In this document: piece by piece, positions 23,100 through 31,655 of the stretch | How positions within the stretch are numbered: the first letter of the stretch is position 1 | Layout of the letters: every line of letters starts with the position of its first letter | Assembly: GCA_031269595.1 (NCBI GenBank) | Contig: JAISYX010000085.1 | Span: forward strand, 1 to 32,936 | Direction of reading: 5' to 3' | Length of the DNA stretch: 32,936 nucleotides | From: Oscillospiraceae bacterium | GTDB lineage: Bacteria; Bacillota; Clostridia; Oscillospirales; Acutalibacteraceae | Translations under genes and position numbers: made by a program | The notes under the pieces: model-generated | The model's input: the letters and a program-made list of their open reading frames with translations, nothing else | Told to the model about the DNA's origin: nothing | Database searches by the model: none

Positions 23100-23834
23100 T
23101 TAATAAAACACCTTATTAAGATACAGCCCCTCTGGCGGGGCGGTTTTGCCTGCTCTGCCTCTCTCCCCGCTCTGTATTACAGAGGCAATAGCGTTGGCCG
23201 CTATTTTGCCCTCAGCAACCCACAGCAGAGTGCCCGCCATAATTCTAACCATGTTATACAAAAAGCCGTCGGCCTCAACTGTGAAGGTGAGCAGCTCCGC
23301 CTCTCTTTCAACCCTTGCAAGGGTGACGGTTCTAACCCTATCCTCTACATCTGAATTTGCGGAGCAAAAGGCCGAAAAATCATGTCTGCCAAGGAATTGC
23401 TGCGCCACCTCATTCATGAGCTTTTCGTCTAAAGGGTGGGTATAATGCAGTGCAAGCCCCTTCATAAAGGGGTTTTTGTGGGGGGAGTTCCATATCTTAT
23501 AAATATACTGCTTACCCTTGCAGCAGTAGCGTGCGTGAAAGTCCAATGCCGCCTCGCTGCACTCATAAACGGCTATATCATCGGGTAAATACCTGTTGAG
23601 TGCCCTGATGAACTTCTCGCAGGGTATTTGGCTCTCGGTTTTAAAATTTATTACATATTGGTTGGCGTGAACTCCTGTGTCTGTCCTTGAGCAGCCCTTT
23701 ATATCGGGCAGTTCTGGCAGAATTTGCGCCAGAGCCTCCTGAAACACCTGCTGCACGGCAATGGCGTTGCGCTGCACCTGCCAGCCGTGATAGGCTCTGC
23801 CGTTGTATCGGATTGAAAGCTTGAGATTTCTCAT
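23100..23834 (-). CDS. truA: tRNA pseudouridine synthase A
   Basis: Converts uridines 38-40 of tRNA anticodon arms to pseudouridine. The catalytic Asp lies in GCSRTDTGVHANQYVINFKT; other family parts are KLSIRYNGRAYHGWQVQ, the LNRYLPDDIAVYECSE stretch, FHARYCCKGKQYIYKIWN and FLYNMVRIMAGTLLWVAEGK. The start at 23834 overlaps the ecfT stop as ATGA, a typical coupling; a Met 15 nt upstream has no ribosome-binding site. This gives 244 residues, normal for TruA. Last gene of the ecfA-ecfT-truA unit, the common Firmicutes order that normally follows rplQ. Confidence 0.95.
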   Translation of the reverse strand: MRNLKLSIRYNGRAYHGWQVQRNAIAVQQVFQEALAQILPELPDIKGCSRTDTGVHANQYVINFKTESQIPCEKFIRALNRYLPDDIAVYECSEAALDFHARYCCKGKQYIYKIWNSPHKNPFMKGLALHYTHPLDEKLMNEVAQQFLGRHDFSAFCSANSDVEDRVRTVTLARVEREAELLTFTVEADGFLYNMVRIMAGTLLWVAEGKIAANAIASVIQSGERGRAGKTAPPEGLYLNKVFY

Positions 23835-24652
23835 ACTGTCATTTTCCATTCAGGGAATCTAAAATTAATATAAAGAATACCTGCGCACAGGGCGGCTATA
23901 ACTGTAAAGGCGAAGAAATCCCTAAATTTATAGCGCAGAACCTTCATTCTTGTTCTGCCCTTGCCCCCTGTATAGCAGCGGCATTCCATAGCTGCGGCCA
24001 ACTCCACCGCACGCCTTATTGAAGAGACAAACAGCGGTATAAACACAGGTATCATGGCCTTGATACGCTCTGTCAGGCGGCCTGAATCCATGTCTGCACC
24101 CCTTGCCTTTTGGGCGTTCATGATTTTTTCAACCTCTTCAATCAGAGTTGGTATAAACCTGAGGGCAATGGTCATCATCATGGCCAGCTCGTGCACCTTT
24201 AAGCCCACCAGCTTAAAGGGTGCAAGCAGACGCTCTATTGCGTCTGTAAGGGCGGTGGGTGAGCTTGTGTAGGTGAGCACAGAGCTTATTAATATCATGC
24301 AGACTATCCTCAGCGTGATGAATATGCTCTGGCGCACGCCCTCCCAGGTTATGCTTATGAATTTCCACTCAAATATAACGGTACCCTTTATATAAAACAT
24401 ATTGAGCAGTGAGGTTAGTATTATTATCATCCAAATTGCTTTTAAGCCCTTAAAATATAGCTTAAAGGGCACACGTGTAATTAGCAGGATTAAAACAGTA
24501 GAGAGCAGCACCACGCCCATTGAAATTGCATTGCCTGCCATAAATACAAACACAATCAAGCCAAACATGAGTATAATCTTCATGCGGGGGTCCATTTTGT
24601 GTATAAAGGATTTGCCTGGAAAAAACTGGCCTATGGTTATATCCTTAAGCAT
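23831..24652 (-). CDS. ecfT: Energy-coupling factor transporter transmembrane protein EcfT
   Basis: The membrane T-component that couples the two ECF ATPases to interchangeable S-components for vitamin and metal uptake. 273 residues with hydrophobic segments (IILMFGLIVFVFMAGN, IWMIIILTSLLNMFYI) and the coupling helices that carry Ala-Arg-Gly in IMNAQKARGADMDSG and a second variant in AAAMECRCYTGGKGRTRM. The N-terminal SFIHKMDPRMKI is typical. The ATG at 24652 has AGGAGGT 8 nt upstream and lies inside the last codons of the ATPase gene (8-nt overlap). The S-component gene is not adjacent, as expected of a group II ECF system. Confidence 0.94.
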   Translation of the reverse strand: MLKDITIGQFFPGKSFIHKMDPRMKIILMFGLIVFVFMAGNAISMGVVLLSTVLILLITRVPFKLYFKGLKAIWMIIILTSLLNMFYIKGTVIFEWKFISITWEGVRQSIFITLRIVCMILISSVLTYTSSPTALTDAIERLLAPFKLVGLKVHELAMMMTIALRFIPTLIEEVEKIMNAQKARGADMDSGRLTERIKAMIPVFIPLFVSSIRRAVELAAAMECRCYTGGKGRTRMKVLRYKFRDFFAFTVIAALCAGILYINFRFPEWKMTV

Positions 24653-26447
24653 TGCCCGCACCTCCTGCAAACAGCCTTTCCATCTCGGTTATGGCTTGAT
24701 TTAGAGTATAAACGCTGCTGCTTACAGGCACGCCTCTGCCGCTTAGGGAATCAAAAATTTGCGTTAGCTCCGGCACCTTTAAGCCCATTTGCACAAGCTC
24801 ATGGCTGTGCCCAAACACCTGACTAACCGTGCCCTGCATGGCTATTTCACCCTTGTTCATAACAAGCACCCTATCGGCAAAGCGGGCAATCTCCTCCATG
24901 GAGTGCGAGACCATTAACACAGTTGTGCCGCTCCTGCGCCTGTAGGACTGTATTTGATTCATAAGCTCCCGCCTGCCCTTTGGGTCAAGCCCTGCAGAGG
25001 GCTCGTCCAAAACCAGCACAGCCGGACGCATGGCTATAACACCTGCAATGGCCGCTCTGCGCTTCTCTCCTCCTGAGAGGTCAAAGGGGGATTTTTCCAG
25101 CAAATTTAAATCCAAGCCCGCAAAATTGGCCGCCTCACGCACACGCATTGATATATCATGCTTATCTACGCCCATTCTTTTAAGGCCGTAGGCTATGTCC
25201 TTATACACTGTCTCTTCAAACAGCTGATATTCAGGATATTGGAACACCAGCCCCACCTGATAGCGCACCTGCCTAATCTTTTTTGGCTTTGCCCAAATAT
25301 CTGTGCCGTTAAGCAGAACAGAGCCCTGCTGCGGCCTTATAAGCCCGTTTAAGTGCTGCACAAGAGTGGTTTTGCCCGAGCCTGTGTGCCCTATTATGCC
25401 AATAAACTCACCCTTGTTAATGCTCAGATTGATATTATTAATAGCCAGCTTTTCAAAGGGAGTTCCACCGCCATAGGTGTAGGACAGCTCCTTTATTTTA
25501 ATAACAGAGCCTGAGCTTGCCGGCTCTGCCTCACTATTAATTAAATTGGCACTCAGCTCTTCCTTATACCGCAGATAAGCCCTTGCTTTCTCGCTCTCCT
25601 CCCTGCTGCTCCAAGCCTTAAAAATAGCCTGTGCGCAGGTCGATGGGCTTAGTGCGTCCATGGGCACAGGTATGCCCATATGACGTGCAAACTCTGCAAT
25701 TTCAACGCTTTCCGGCACATCCAAATTGTGCATACGCAGCTGCTGCCCCTTGGCAAACACCTCTGCGGGAGTGCCATCCAGCAGTATTTCGCCCTTATCC
25801 ATAACTATAACTCTATCCGCCAGAGCCGCCTCGTCCATATAATGTGTGATAAGCACCGTTGCTATTCCTAAGTCATTTTTTAGCCTTAGTATAGTCTCAA
25901 TGACCTCTTCTCTGCCGCTGGGGTCAAGCATGGCGGTTGGCTCATCGAATACTATGCACTGGGGCTGCATGGCAATAACCCCCGCAATGGCAACCCTTTG
26001 CTTCTGCCCGCCTGAGAGCTTGTGGGGTGCGTGCTCACGGTAATCATACATACCAACGGTTTTAAGGGCTTCATCCACCCTTTGGCGTATCTCATTTGAG
26101 GGTATGCCCAGATTTTCAGGGCCAAAGGCCACATCCTCCTCAACTATGGTTGCCACCAGCTGATTGTCGGGATTTTGAAAAACCATGCCAACCCTGCGGC
26201 GTATCTCATAGGTCAGAGCCTCATTTGAGGTATCCATCCCAAGGACAAAGGCCTTGCCGCCGGAGGGCAGCAAAAGGGCATTAAAATGCTTGGCCAGAGT
26301 GGATTTACCCGAGCCGTTGTGTCCCAACAGTGCAATAAATTCGCCTGCTTTTATCTGCAAATCTATGCCCTTTAGGACAGGTATATTACTTTCTTCAAAA
26401 TCATATGCAAATTCAAGATTTTGTGTTTGAATCAACGCTTCATTCAT
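24645..26447 (-). CDS. Fused energy-coupling factor ATPase (EcfA1-EcfA2 in one chain)
   Basis: A 600-residue protein with two complete ABC ATPase domains. Domain 1: Walker A GHNGSGKST (42-50), Q-loop FQNPDNQLVATIVEEDVAFG (90-109), signature LSGGQKQRVAIAG (144-156), Walker B IVFDEPTAMLD. Domain 2: Walker A GHTGSGKTT (353-361), FQYPEYQLFEETVYKDIAYG (402-421), signature LSGGEKRRAAIAG (457-469), Walker B LVLDEPSAGLD. The first resembles EcfA1, the second EcfA2. A low-similarity linker of about 30-35 residues (near 280-315) joins them. In most Firmicutes these are two genes; here there is no stop between them. The ATG has AGGGG 8 nt upstream. EcfT follows with overlap. Confidence 0.94.
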   Translation of the reverse strand: MNEALIQTQNLEFAYDFEESNIPVLKGIDLQIKAGEFIALLGHNGSGKSTLAKHFNALLLPSGGKAFVLGMDTSNEALTYEIRRRVGMVFQNPDNQLVATIVEEDVAFGPENLGIPSNEIRQRVDEALKTVGMYDYREHAPHKLSGGQKQRVAIAGVIAMQPQCIVFDEPTAMLDPSGREEVIETILRLKNDLGIATVLITHYMDEAALADRVIVMDKGEILLDGTPAEVFAKGQQLRMHNLDVPESVEIAEFARHMGIPVPMDALSPSTCAQAIFKAWSSREESEKARAYLRYKEELSANLINSEAEPASSGSVIKIKELSYTYGGGTPFEKLAINNINLSINKGEFIGIIGHTGSGKTTLVQHLNGLIRPQQGSVLLNGTDIWAKPKKIRQVRYQVGLVFQYPEYQLFEETVYKDIAYGLKRMGVDKHDISMRVREAANFAGLDLNLLEKSPFDLSGGEKRRAAIAGVIAMRPAVLVLDEPSAGLDPKGRRELMNQIQSYRRRSGTTVLMVSHSMEEIARFADRVLVMNKGEIAMQGTVSQVFGHSHELVQMGLKVPELTQIFDSLSGRGVPVSSSVYTLNQAITEMERLFAGGAGNA

Positions 26448-26486
26448 CTATTAAACCCCTAATATCTAAAAACTAATAGCTAATAT

Positions 26487-27359
26487 CTATCCTTCCCACA
26501 CCGCTGTTGCGCCGCAGGGCAGCACAAGCCCGTTTAGGGAGACGGGAATGCCTATCTCATCTGCCCACACCCTGCCGCCATACTTCTTGCAGAGCAGAAC
26601 CCCGTTCATGTAGTTCATAACAGAGGGGCTCAGGCCTGTTGTGTAGGAATTGACAATAAAGCACAGGGGATTTTCAGTCAGCACTCTGGAGCACAGCTCA
26701 ATCAGCTTGTAAATCTGCTCCTCCAGCTTCCAAATCTCGCCGTTAGGGCCTCTGCCATAGGAGGGCGGATCCATGATAACCACATCGTAAAAGCTGCCTC
26801 GGCGTATCTCACGGGCTACAAATTTGAGGCAATCATCAACTATCCAGCGCACGGGCTTTTCATTTAAGGAGGAGGCCGCTGCGTTCTCTCTTGCCCAGGA
26901 GGTCATGCCCTTGGAGGCGTCCACGTGGCAGACCTCTGCGCCTGCCGCAAGTGCGGCAAGGGTCGCCCCGCCTGTGTATGCAAACAGATTAAGCACCCGC
27001 ACAGCTCTGCCGCCCTTAACCGCCTCGCCTATTTTTGAGTGGATGAACTCCCAATTAACGGCCTGCTCAGGGAAAAGCCCCGTGTGCTTAAAGCCCATGG
27101 GCTTTAAATTAAAGCTTAAATGCTTAAAGCTGATACGCCAGGAATCGGGTATTTTTTTGTAGGTCTCCCAACTGCCGCCACCCGATTTTGAGCGTATGTA
27201 CCTTGCGTGTGCATCCTTCCACAGGGGGTGCTCCTTTGTAGTTTCCCACAGGATTTGCGGGTCGGGGCGTATTAGGATGACCTCACCCCAACGCTCCAGC
27301 CTTTCGCCCCCTGAGCAATCTATTAATTCATATTCTTGCCAATCTTTGGAATAGCGCAT
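26487..27359 (-). CDS. Class I SAM-dependent methyltransferase (RlmI-like, 23S rRNA type)
   Basis: A 290-residue protein with a Rossmann methyltransferase core: motif I VLNLFAYTGGATLAALAAGA, the acidic loop VCHVDASKGMTSWARENAA, the DDCLKFVAREIRRG stretch, and the catalytic-type DPPSYGRGPNGEIWKLEEQI. It matches the C-terminal part of RlmI/RlmK-like rRNA m5C enzymes, without a PUA domain. The N-terminus WEYELIDCSG-like region (DWQEYELIDCSGGERLERWG) is common in Clostridia homologues. I start it at the ATG at 27359; the GTG at 27392 lies at a TATAAT-like sequence (27403-27398) and would place the transcript start at the codon. The target base is unknown. Ribosome-binding site weak. Confidence 0.8.
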   Translation of the reverse strand: MRYSKDWQEYELIDCSGGERLERWGEVILIRPDPQILWETTKEHPLWKDAHARYIRSKSGGGSWETYKKIPDSWRISFKHLSFNLKPMGFKHTGLFPEQAVNWEFIHSKIGEAVKGGRAVRVLNLFAYTGGATLAALAAGAEVCHVDASKGMTSWARENAAASSLNEKPVRWIVDDCLKFVAREIRRGSFYDVVIMDPPSYGRGPNGEIWKLEEQIYKLIELCSRVLTENPLCFIVNSYTTGLSPSVMNYMNGVLLCKKYGGRVWADEIGIPVSLNGLVLPCGATAVWEG

Positions 27360-27494
27360 GTGTTGACACCATGTGTCAGAGAACCCGCACACAAAACATT
27401 ATAAAAAATATTTCGCTGGGGTTGCCTGCGTCCCTTTCTGAGTGTTTCCAAGCTTTCTTCTTTTAGTTTTATTAGAACTTGAATAAAATGTCAA

Positions 27495-28906
27495 TTATAT
27501 AAGGCTCCCACTGCTGTTCGGTGCAACAACATACTTTTGATGGTGGCTTTTCGGTGCGTTGGGCAGTGTCATTACAATTTCTCCCGAATCAAGCAATGGC
27601 TTTAAAATCGTTTTGCGGAAATATTCGCGCGTCTTGATTCCGACACAGTCTTGCATTTCCTCTCGAGTTCTCGGCACGGCGCAAAATTCTAAAATCTTTT
27701 TTATTTTTTCATTCGTACTATTATTCTTACTATTATTCTTACTATCATGCGTACCATCATGCGTACTAACTTGCGTACTATTTTGTGTAATAGTTCCAAG
27801 AACTTCATATCCATCTGCAAATGGAAATGTCACAATCAAAAAATTATCTTCAAATGCAAAAATTGAACTGTCATAGACTTCCAGCATACGGCTCATGCCG
27901 GAGCCAAGCTGCTCAACAAGGTCTACGTCTTTGAATATTCGCATAAGCTCACGGTTACGGGGCATAGAGCGGCAGCGAAAAAAGCTTTCACGGCTAAGGC
28001 CTTGCGGCAATCCGCCATAGGATGTAATGGTGAGCCTGTCTGAAAAAATCTCGACAACAGGCGGTACTTCACGGCTGTAATCATTATGAACAATAGCATT
28101 AATGATGGCTTCTTTTAGTGCTAGCTCATCGACCATTTGACGTTCCAGCCGCTTTTGAGCGGTCACTTTAGCAAAGGTCTTGTTCTCAACCCGTAGCTTT
28201 TCAAGAACACGTATGGCTGCCGTAATGAGACAACGGTATCCGTACTCTTCGTTCTCAATCAAATCTACCTTAGTTGTGCCGGCATACTTGGCGACTTTAA
28301 TGGAAACCCCGTTTTCATCAGCCAGCAGATAGGCGGCATAGTTATAGCTACCGTCATCATTTAGCAAGTCCAATGACCGCAGGAACTCATCGTTGAGCGT
28401 TAGCTTTTGCTCTGAATAATAAATCTCAAGCTGCTTAAAGGTAAGCTTCTGCCTTGGCGAGCGCATATTACTCAAGCGAAATGGCACACGCCTAGCGTAC
28501 ATTGCTTCTATTTGCTCCTTGGTCATATGCTGGTTGGAGCTACCCACACGGATGAAACAGCCCTCCGGAGACATCCCTTTACGGCGCAAATAATAGGGCT
28601 TCTCAATGCCGCTTGTCACAACCACCTTGATTACTTCTATTCCATCTATTTTCTCAATAAGAATATCGAATAAGCCAAGTGTGTGCGGCTTAATGTTGTT
28701 CTTTATTCTATCGGTAAGCTGCCGCTGCACAAGGTCAAGCTTCTCCACTCCGACAATGGTTTTGGTCTTATCGTTAATGCCAATATAAATCTCACCGCCC
28801 TCAGAGTAGTTAAGAAAAGCGACCACCGTTTCTTCAAAATCCTCAGGCACTTGGGATTTATATTATATTCTATTCTATTGCGCTCTTCGAGTAATTCAAA
28901 AGACAT
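27495..28906 (-). pseudogene. AlbA_2 / ATP-binding (AAA_4-type) protein, frameshifted near the N-terminus
   Basis: The ATG at 28906 has GGAGG 7 nt upstream and starts MSFELLEERNRIEYN. The frame breaks near 28853-28858, then continues as VPEDFEETVVAFLNYSEGGE. The span is 1412 nt; one extra base gives 1413, exactly 471 codons, so a one-base deletion is the simplest cause. The protein would have an N-terminal AlbA_2 (Schlafen AAA-like) domain (GGEIYIGINDKTK), a GHKL-like ATP-binding part (ELALKEAIINAIVHNDYSRE, LITITSYGGLP-type loop), an Asn/Ser/Thr/His-rich repeat linker (27713-27790) and a C-terminal winged-helix segment (REYFRKTILKPLLDSGEIVM). Proteins of this kind are transcriptional-regulator-like or mobile-linked with unclear roles. 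Whether it is a real pseudogene or an assembly error cannot be told here. Confidence 0.8.
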
Positions 28907-28938
28907 GTTGTCGCCTCCTCTCTCATATGTTACCTCAT

Positions 28939-29973
28939 TCACTCCAACCTAAGCTGCTCATTCTCCTGCACCCCGGGCGGTGTTAAGCCCAAGTGCAAAT
29001 ATGCCTGGGGCGTTACCACCCTGCCCCGTGGGGTTCGGCTTAAAAAGCCGATTTGCATAAGGTAGGGCTCGTAAACATCCTCTATGGTAACGGCCTCCTC
29101 CCCTATGGCGGCGGCTAGTGTATCCAAGCCAACGGGGCCGCCCTTGTAGTAGGTTATCATGGTTTGCAGCATTAACCTGTCTATTTTATCAAGGCCAAGC
29201 TCGTCTATATCAAGGCGGTTGAGTGCCTCCTGCGCAGCCGCAAGGGTGATTACGCCGTCGGCTATAACCTGAGCAAAATCACGCACACGCTTTAGCAATC
29301 GGTTTGCTATACGGGGCGTGCCCCTTGAGCGTGAGGCCACCTCCAGTGCGCCCTCTTCATCTGCATGTATGTTGAGTATAGAGGCAGAGCGGCGCACTAT
29401 TTGCGCCAGCTCCTCGGGGGTGTAAAGCTCCAGCCGGAGCACTACGCCAAACCTGTCACGCAGGGGAGCAGTCATCTGCCCCGCCCTTGTGGTTGCGCCT
29501 ATAAGCGTAAACCGTGGCAGAGGGAGGTGATAGCTTGCGGCCATTTGCCCCTTGCCTGTGATTATATCAATAGCAAAATCCTCCATGGCAGGGTAGAGTA
29601 TCTCCTCAACACTGCGTGAAAGGCGGTGGATTTCGTCAATAAACAGCACATCACCGGAGTTAAGATTGGTTAAAATTGCGGCTAAATCCCCGGGCTTTTC
29701 AATTGCAGGGCCGGAGGTAATGCGCAGGTTAACGCCCATCTCACGGGCAATTATGCCTGCAAGAGTGGTTTTGCCAAGCCCAGGCGGGCCATAGAGCAAC
29801 ACGTGGTCAAGGCTCTCCCGCCTTTGCAGGGCGGCCTCTATGAAGATTTTAAGGTTCTCCTTAACTGTCTCCTGCCCAATATATTCCTCAAAGCTGCGGG
29901 GACGCAGCGGGTTATCTACCTCTGCGTCCTCAGGGATGTATTCAGGGGCACTTATGCGGTTTTCGAAGTCCAT
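28939..29973 (-). CDS. ruvB: Holliday junction branch migration DNA helicase RuvB
   Basis: The AAA+ motor that drives branch migration with RuvA. Walker [16 protein letters not shown], Walker [15 protein letters not shown], sensor 1 [11 protein letters not shown], arginine-finger region [14 protein letters not shown], and the C-terminal winged-helix with [12 protein letters not shown] and [14 protein letters not shown] are all present. Normal length at 344 residues. Two starts are possible: ATG at 29973 (used here) with AAAGGA about 11 nt upstream, or TTG at 29979. It is separated from ruvA by a 196-bp gap with repeats, so transcription from ruvA may be attenuated. SOS control is common for ruvAB, but I found no clear LexA box. 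Confidence 0.96.
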   Translation of the reverse strand: MDFENRISAPEYIPEDAEVDNPLRPRSFEEYIGQETVKENLKIFIEAALQRRESLDHVLLYGPPGLGKTTLAGIIAREMGVNLRITSGPAIEKPGDLAAILTNLNSGDVLFIDEIHRLSRSVEEILYPAMEDFAIDIITGKGQMAASYHLPLPRFTLIGATTRAGQMTAPLRDRFGVVLRLELYTPEELAQIVRRSASILNIHADEEGALEVASRSRGTPRIANRLLKRVRDFAQVIADGVITLAAAQEALNRLDIDELGLDKIDRLMLQTMITYYKGGPVGLDTLAAAIGEEAVTIEDVYEPYLMQIGFLSRTPRGRVVTPQAYLHLGLTPPGVQENEQLRLE

Positions 29974-30054
29974 ATACAATATATTCCTTTAACTATTATC
30001 GTTGCAAAATTGTCGCAATTCCTTTTTTTGAAGAGGAACATGTCAAAGGCCAAC

Positions 30055-30135
30055 GAATGATAAATGATAACTGATTAATTGTGAATGATAAATTCATCAT
30101 TTATCACTTATCATTCATCATTTTTCATTTCGTAC
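30055..30135. repeat. A/T-rich GATAAAT/ATTTATC dyad element between ruvA and ruvB
   Basis: The word GAATGATAAAT and its complement recur at least five times in 80 bp. Inner arms near 30087-30107 (GATAAAT and ATTTATC) can form a hairpin, and outer ends (GAATGATAAATGATAA at 30055 and TTTTTCATTTCG at 30121) are partly complementary. It resembles the other low-complexity dyads in the window; no gene is seen. Confidence 0.55.
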
Positions 30136-30169
30136 CATGCCATCTGTCACTTAAGCTAACGACATTCTC

Positions 30170-30778
30170 TTACCTTTGCCCCCCCATGCTCTTAAGCGAG
30201 AGCCTAATCAGCTCCTCGACAGGCAGGTTGGAATCAAACTGCGCAACCAGACGCATTGCATCTGAGGGCTGATACCCAAGCACAGAGAGGGCGTTAACCG
30301 CCTCCTGGACATTGCTTGCCGCTGATATGACCCCCATTTGCGAAGCTCCTGCTGTGCTGCCGTCTGGGCTAAAGCCCAGCGAGAGCTTGTCCTTAAGCTC
30401 CACAATAATGCGCTGAGCAATTTTTGCGCCCACGCCCTGCGCCCTTGATACAGCCTTGGTATCACCTGCGGCTATGGCTATGGCCAGATGCTCGGGGCTT
30501 AGCTCCGAGAGTATGGCAAGCCCCGCCTTAGGGCCTACTCCTGATACAGAGGTTAGCAATTTGAAGCAGTTGAGCTCTGATTTTGAGCTGAAACCGAACA
30601 AATCCAGCGCATCCTCACGCACATTAAGGTGGGTATAGAGCATAGCCTCCTCACCTATTGGGGGCAGATTGCCCTGTGTTGCACGTGAGGTTAGGCATTT
30701 AAAGCCCACACCGCCGCATTCAATTACGGTTATGCCCTGCTCCATATGTGTTAGCTTACCCTTTATTGAATAGAACAT
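30170..30778 (-). CDS. ruvA: Holliday junction branch migration protein RuvA
   Basis: Binds the four-way junction and recruits RuvB. 202 residues: an N-terminal OB fold (MFYSIKGKLTHMEQGITVIE; GVGFKCLTS), a central pair of helix-hairpin-helix motifs (LLTSVSGVGPKAGLAILSEL and SRAQGVGAKIAQRIIVELKD), a flexible region, and the C-terminal RuvB-binding domain (NVQEAVNALSVLGYQPSDAM). The ATG overlaps the ruvC stop by one base (TAATG), with AAGGAG about 10 nt upstream, which indicates coupled translation. Order ruvC-ruvA-ruvB is the common bacterial operon. Confidence 0.96.
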   Translation of the reverse strand: MFYSIKGKLTHMEQGITVIECGGVGFKCLTSRATQGNLPPIGEEAMLYTHLNVREDALDLFGFSSKSELNCFKLLTSVSGVGPKAGLAILSELSPEHLAIAIAAGDTKAVSRAQGVGAKIAQRIIVELKDKLSLGFSPDGSTAGASQMGVISAASNVQEAVNALSVLGYQPSDAMRLVAQFDSNLPVEELIRLSLKSMGGQR

Positions 30779-31287
30779 TAATGCTTAGCTCCTTCTAACA
30801 ATCTTCTTCTAAACGCCGAGCCCGCAGCCTGTCCGTGGCAGATTGCCATAGCCAGTGCGTCGGCGGTATCGTCTGGCTTAGGCACACTTTTAAGGCACAG
30901 CAGCTTGCGTGTCATCTCCTGCACCTGCGCCTTTTCCGCCTTGCCATAGCCTGTAACGGCCTGTTTAACCTGTAGGGGAGTATATTCAAAAACAGGCACT
31001 CTATGCTTCTTGCAGGCCAGCAGGATAACCCCTCTGGCCTCTGCCACACCTATAACGGTTTTGGCGTTGCTTACATAAAAGAGCTGCTCCAGTGAAATAG
31101 CCTCGGGCATGTGCAGGGTAAGCAGCTCGCTGAGCCTATCATAAATAATCTCTAATCTATCCGCAAACTCAGCCTTGGCGGGAGTTGTAATTGCCCCGTA
31201 ATCAAGGGGGCGATAACGCCCGTTTTGGGATTCTATAACGCCAAAGCCCACAATGGCATAGCCCGGGTCTATTCCCAGTATCTTCAT
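30778..31287 (-). CDS. ruvC: Holliday junction resolvase RuvC
   Basis: The endonuclease that resolves Holliday junctions on RuvAB. 169 residues with the catalytic acids in place: Asp7 (MKILGIDPG), Glu67 (AISLEQLFY), and the Asp pair with Asp143 in KPDDTADALAMAICH. The RNase H-like fold is intact. GGAGGGAG is about 10-12 nt before the ATG. First gene of the ruvCAB operon; the 368 bp between this start and the gene at 31656 must contain its promoter, which I could not define. Confidence 0.96.
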   Translation of the reverse strand: MKILGIDPGYAIVGFGVIESQNGRYRPLDYGAITTPAKAEFADRLEIIYDRLSELLTLHMPEAISLEQLFYVSNAKTVIGVAEARGVILLACKKHRVPVFEYTPLQVKQAVTGYGKAEKAQVQEMTRKLLCLKSVPKPDDTADALAMAICHGQAAGSAFRRRLLEGAKH

Positions 31288-31580
31288 ATAAGCCTGCTCC
31301 CTCCTTATAAAATTATCACAGGATATTATACCATATTGTTTTAGTTTTGTATAGTAGAGATTTTTAAAAAAACCACGACAAAGGTGTGAATGTATAAATT
31401 ACACGGTTTGTAGGGGACACGGATGCAGTCCGCATTAAAGCGCAACAGCTTATCCGTTATCACTACGCTTGCCAGTGCGGAGTGTGCAAATTCCTGAATC
31501 GGCGTAACTGCGGTATGAGAAGAATTTTCAATGGATTTATTATGCCTTTTCAAGTTGTTCCTTTTTTGCAGATTTTCCCA
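31288..31580. other. Intergenic region without a supported gene
   Basis: Between divergent ruvC and the lipoprotein gene. The minus strand holds an open frame (31625-31341) that could encode 94 residues, but it starts inside the Fur-like site and has no ribosome-binding site, so I do not call it. Its inner part is more evenly coded than its ends, so a decayed gene fragment is possible. No repeat or RNA is recognised. Confidence 0.4.
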
Positions 31581-31609
31581 TTGACAACTCATTGCTTCCA
31601 TGGTATCTT
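31581..31609 (+). promoter_or_regulatory. Sigma-A type promoter of the lipoprotein gene
   Basis: TTGACA (31581-31586, perfect -35), a 17-bp spacer and TATCTT (31604-31609). The predicted start is near 31616, inside the Fur-like site that follows. Confidence 0.6.
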
Positions 31610-31610
31610 T

Positions 31611-31629
31611 TAAAATGATAATCATATTC
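31611..31629 (+). promoter_or_regulatory. Fur-box-like site overlapping the transcription start
   Basis: Nineteen bases here agree with the classic Fur consensus at 15 positions, with a perfect TGATAAT half-site followed by CATATTC. The site begins one base after the -10 element and would block transcription if bound. The right half is weaker (4 of 7 in the 7-1-7 model), so PerR, Zur or chance remain possible. Confidence 0.4.
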
Positions 31630-31655
31630 TTTTAATTAAATTATTGGAGGTAAAA

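Noticed and set aside
27398-27426. Promoter for the methyltransferase gene with TATAAT at 27403-27398
   Set aside because: The -10 is perfect, but no acceptable -35 (GGCAAC) is at 17 bp, so it is used only as support for the later start codon.
27713-27790. Short repeats of a TACTATTATTCT-like word
   Set aside because: They encode the Asn/Ser/Thr/His-rich linker of the ATP-binding protein; low-complexity coding, not a separate element.
28845-28860. Programmed -1 frameshift in the AlbA_2-type gene
   Set aside because: No slippery heptamer or downstream structure; a one-base deletion explains the break more simply.
31341-31625. Possible 94-residue minus-strand gene
   Set aside because: No ribosome-binding site, start inside the Fur-like site, no recognised similarity. 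Kept only as a possible decayed fragment.
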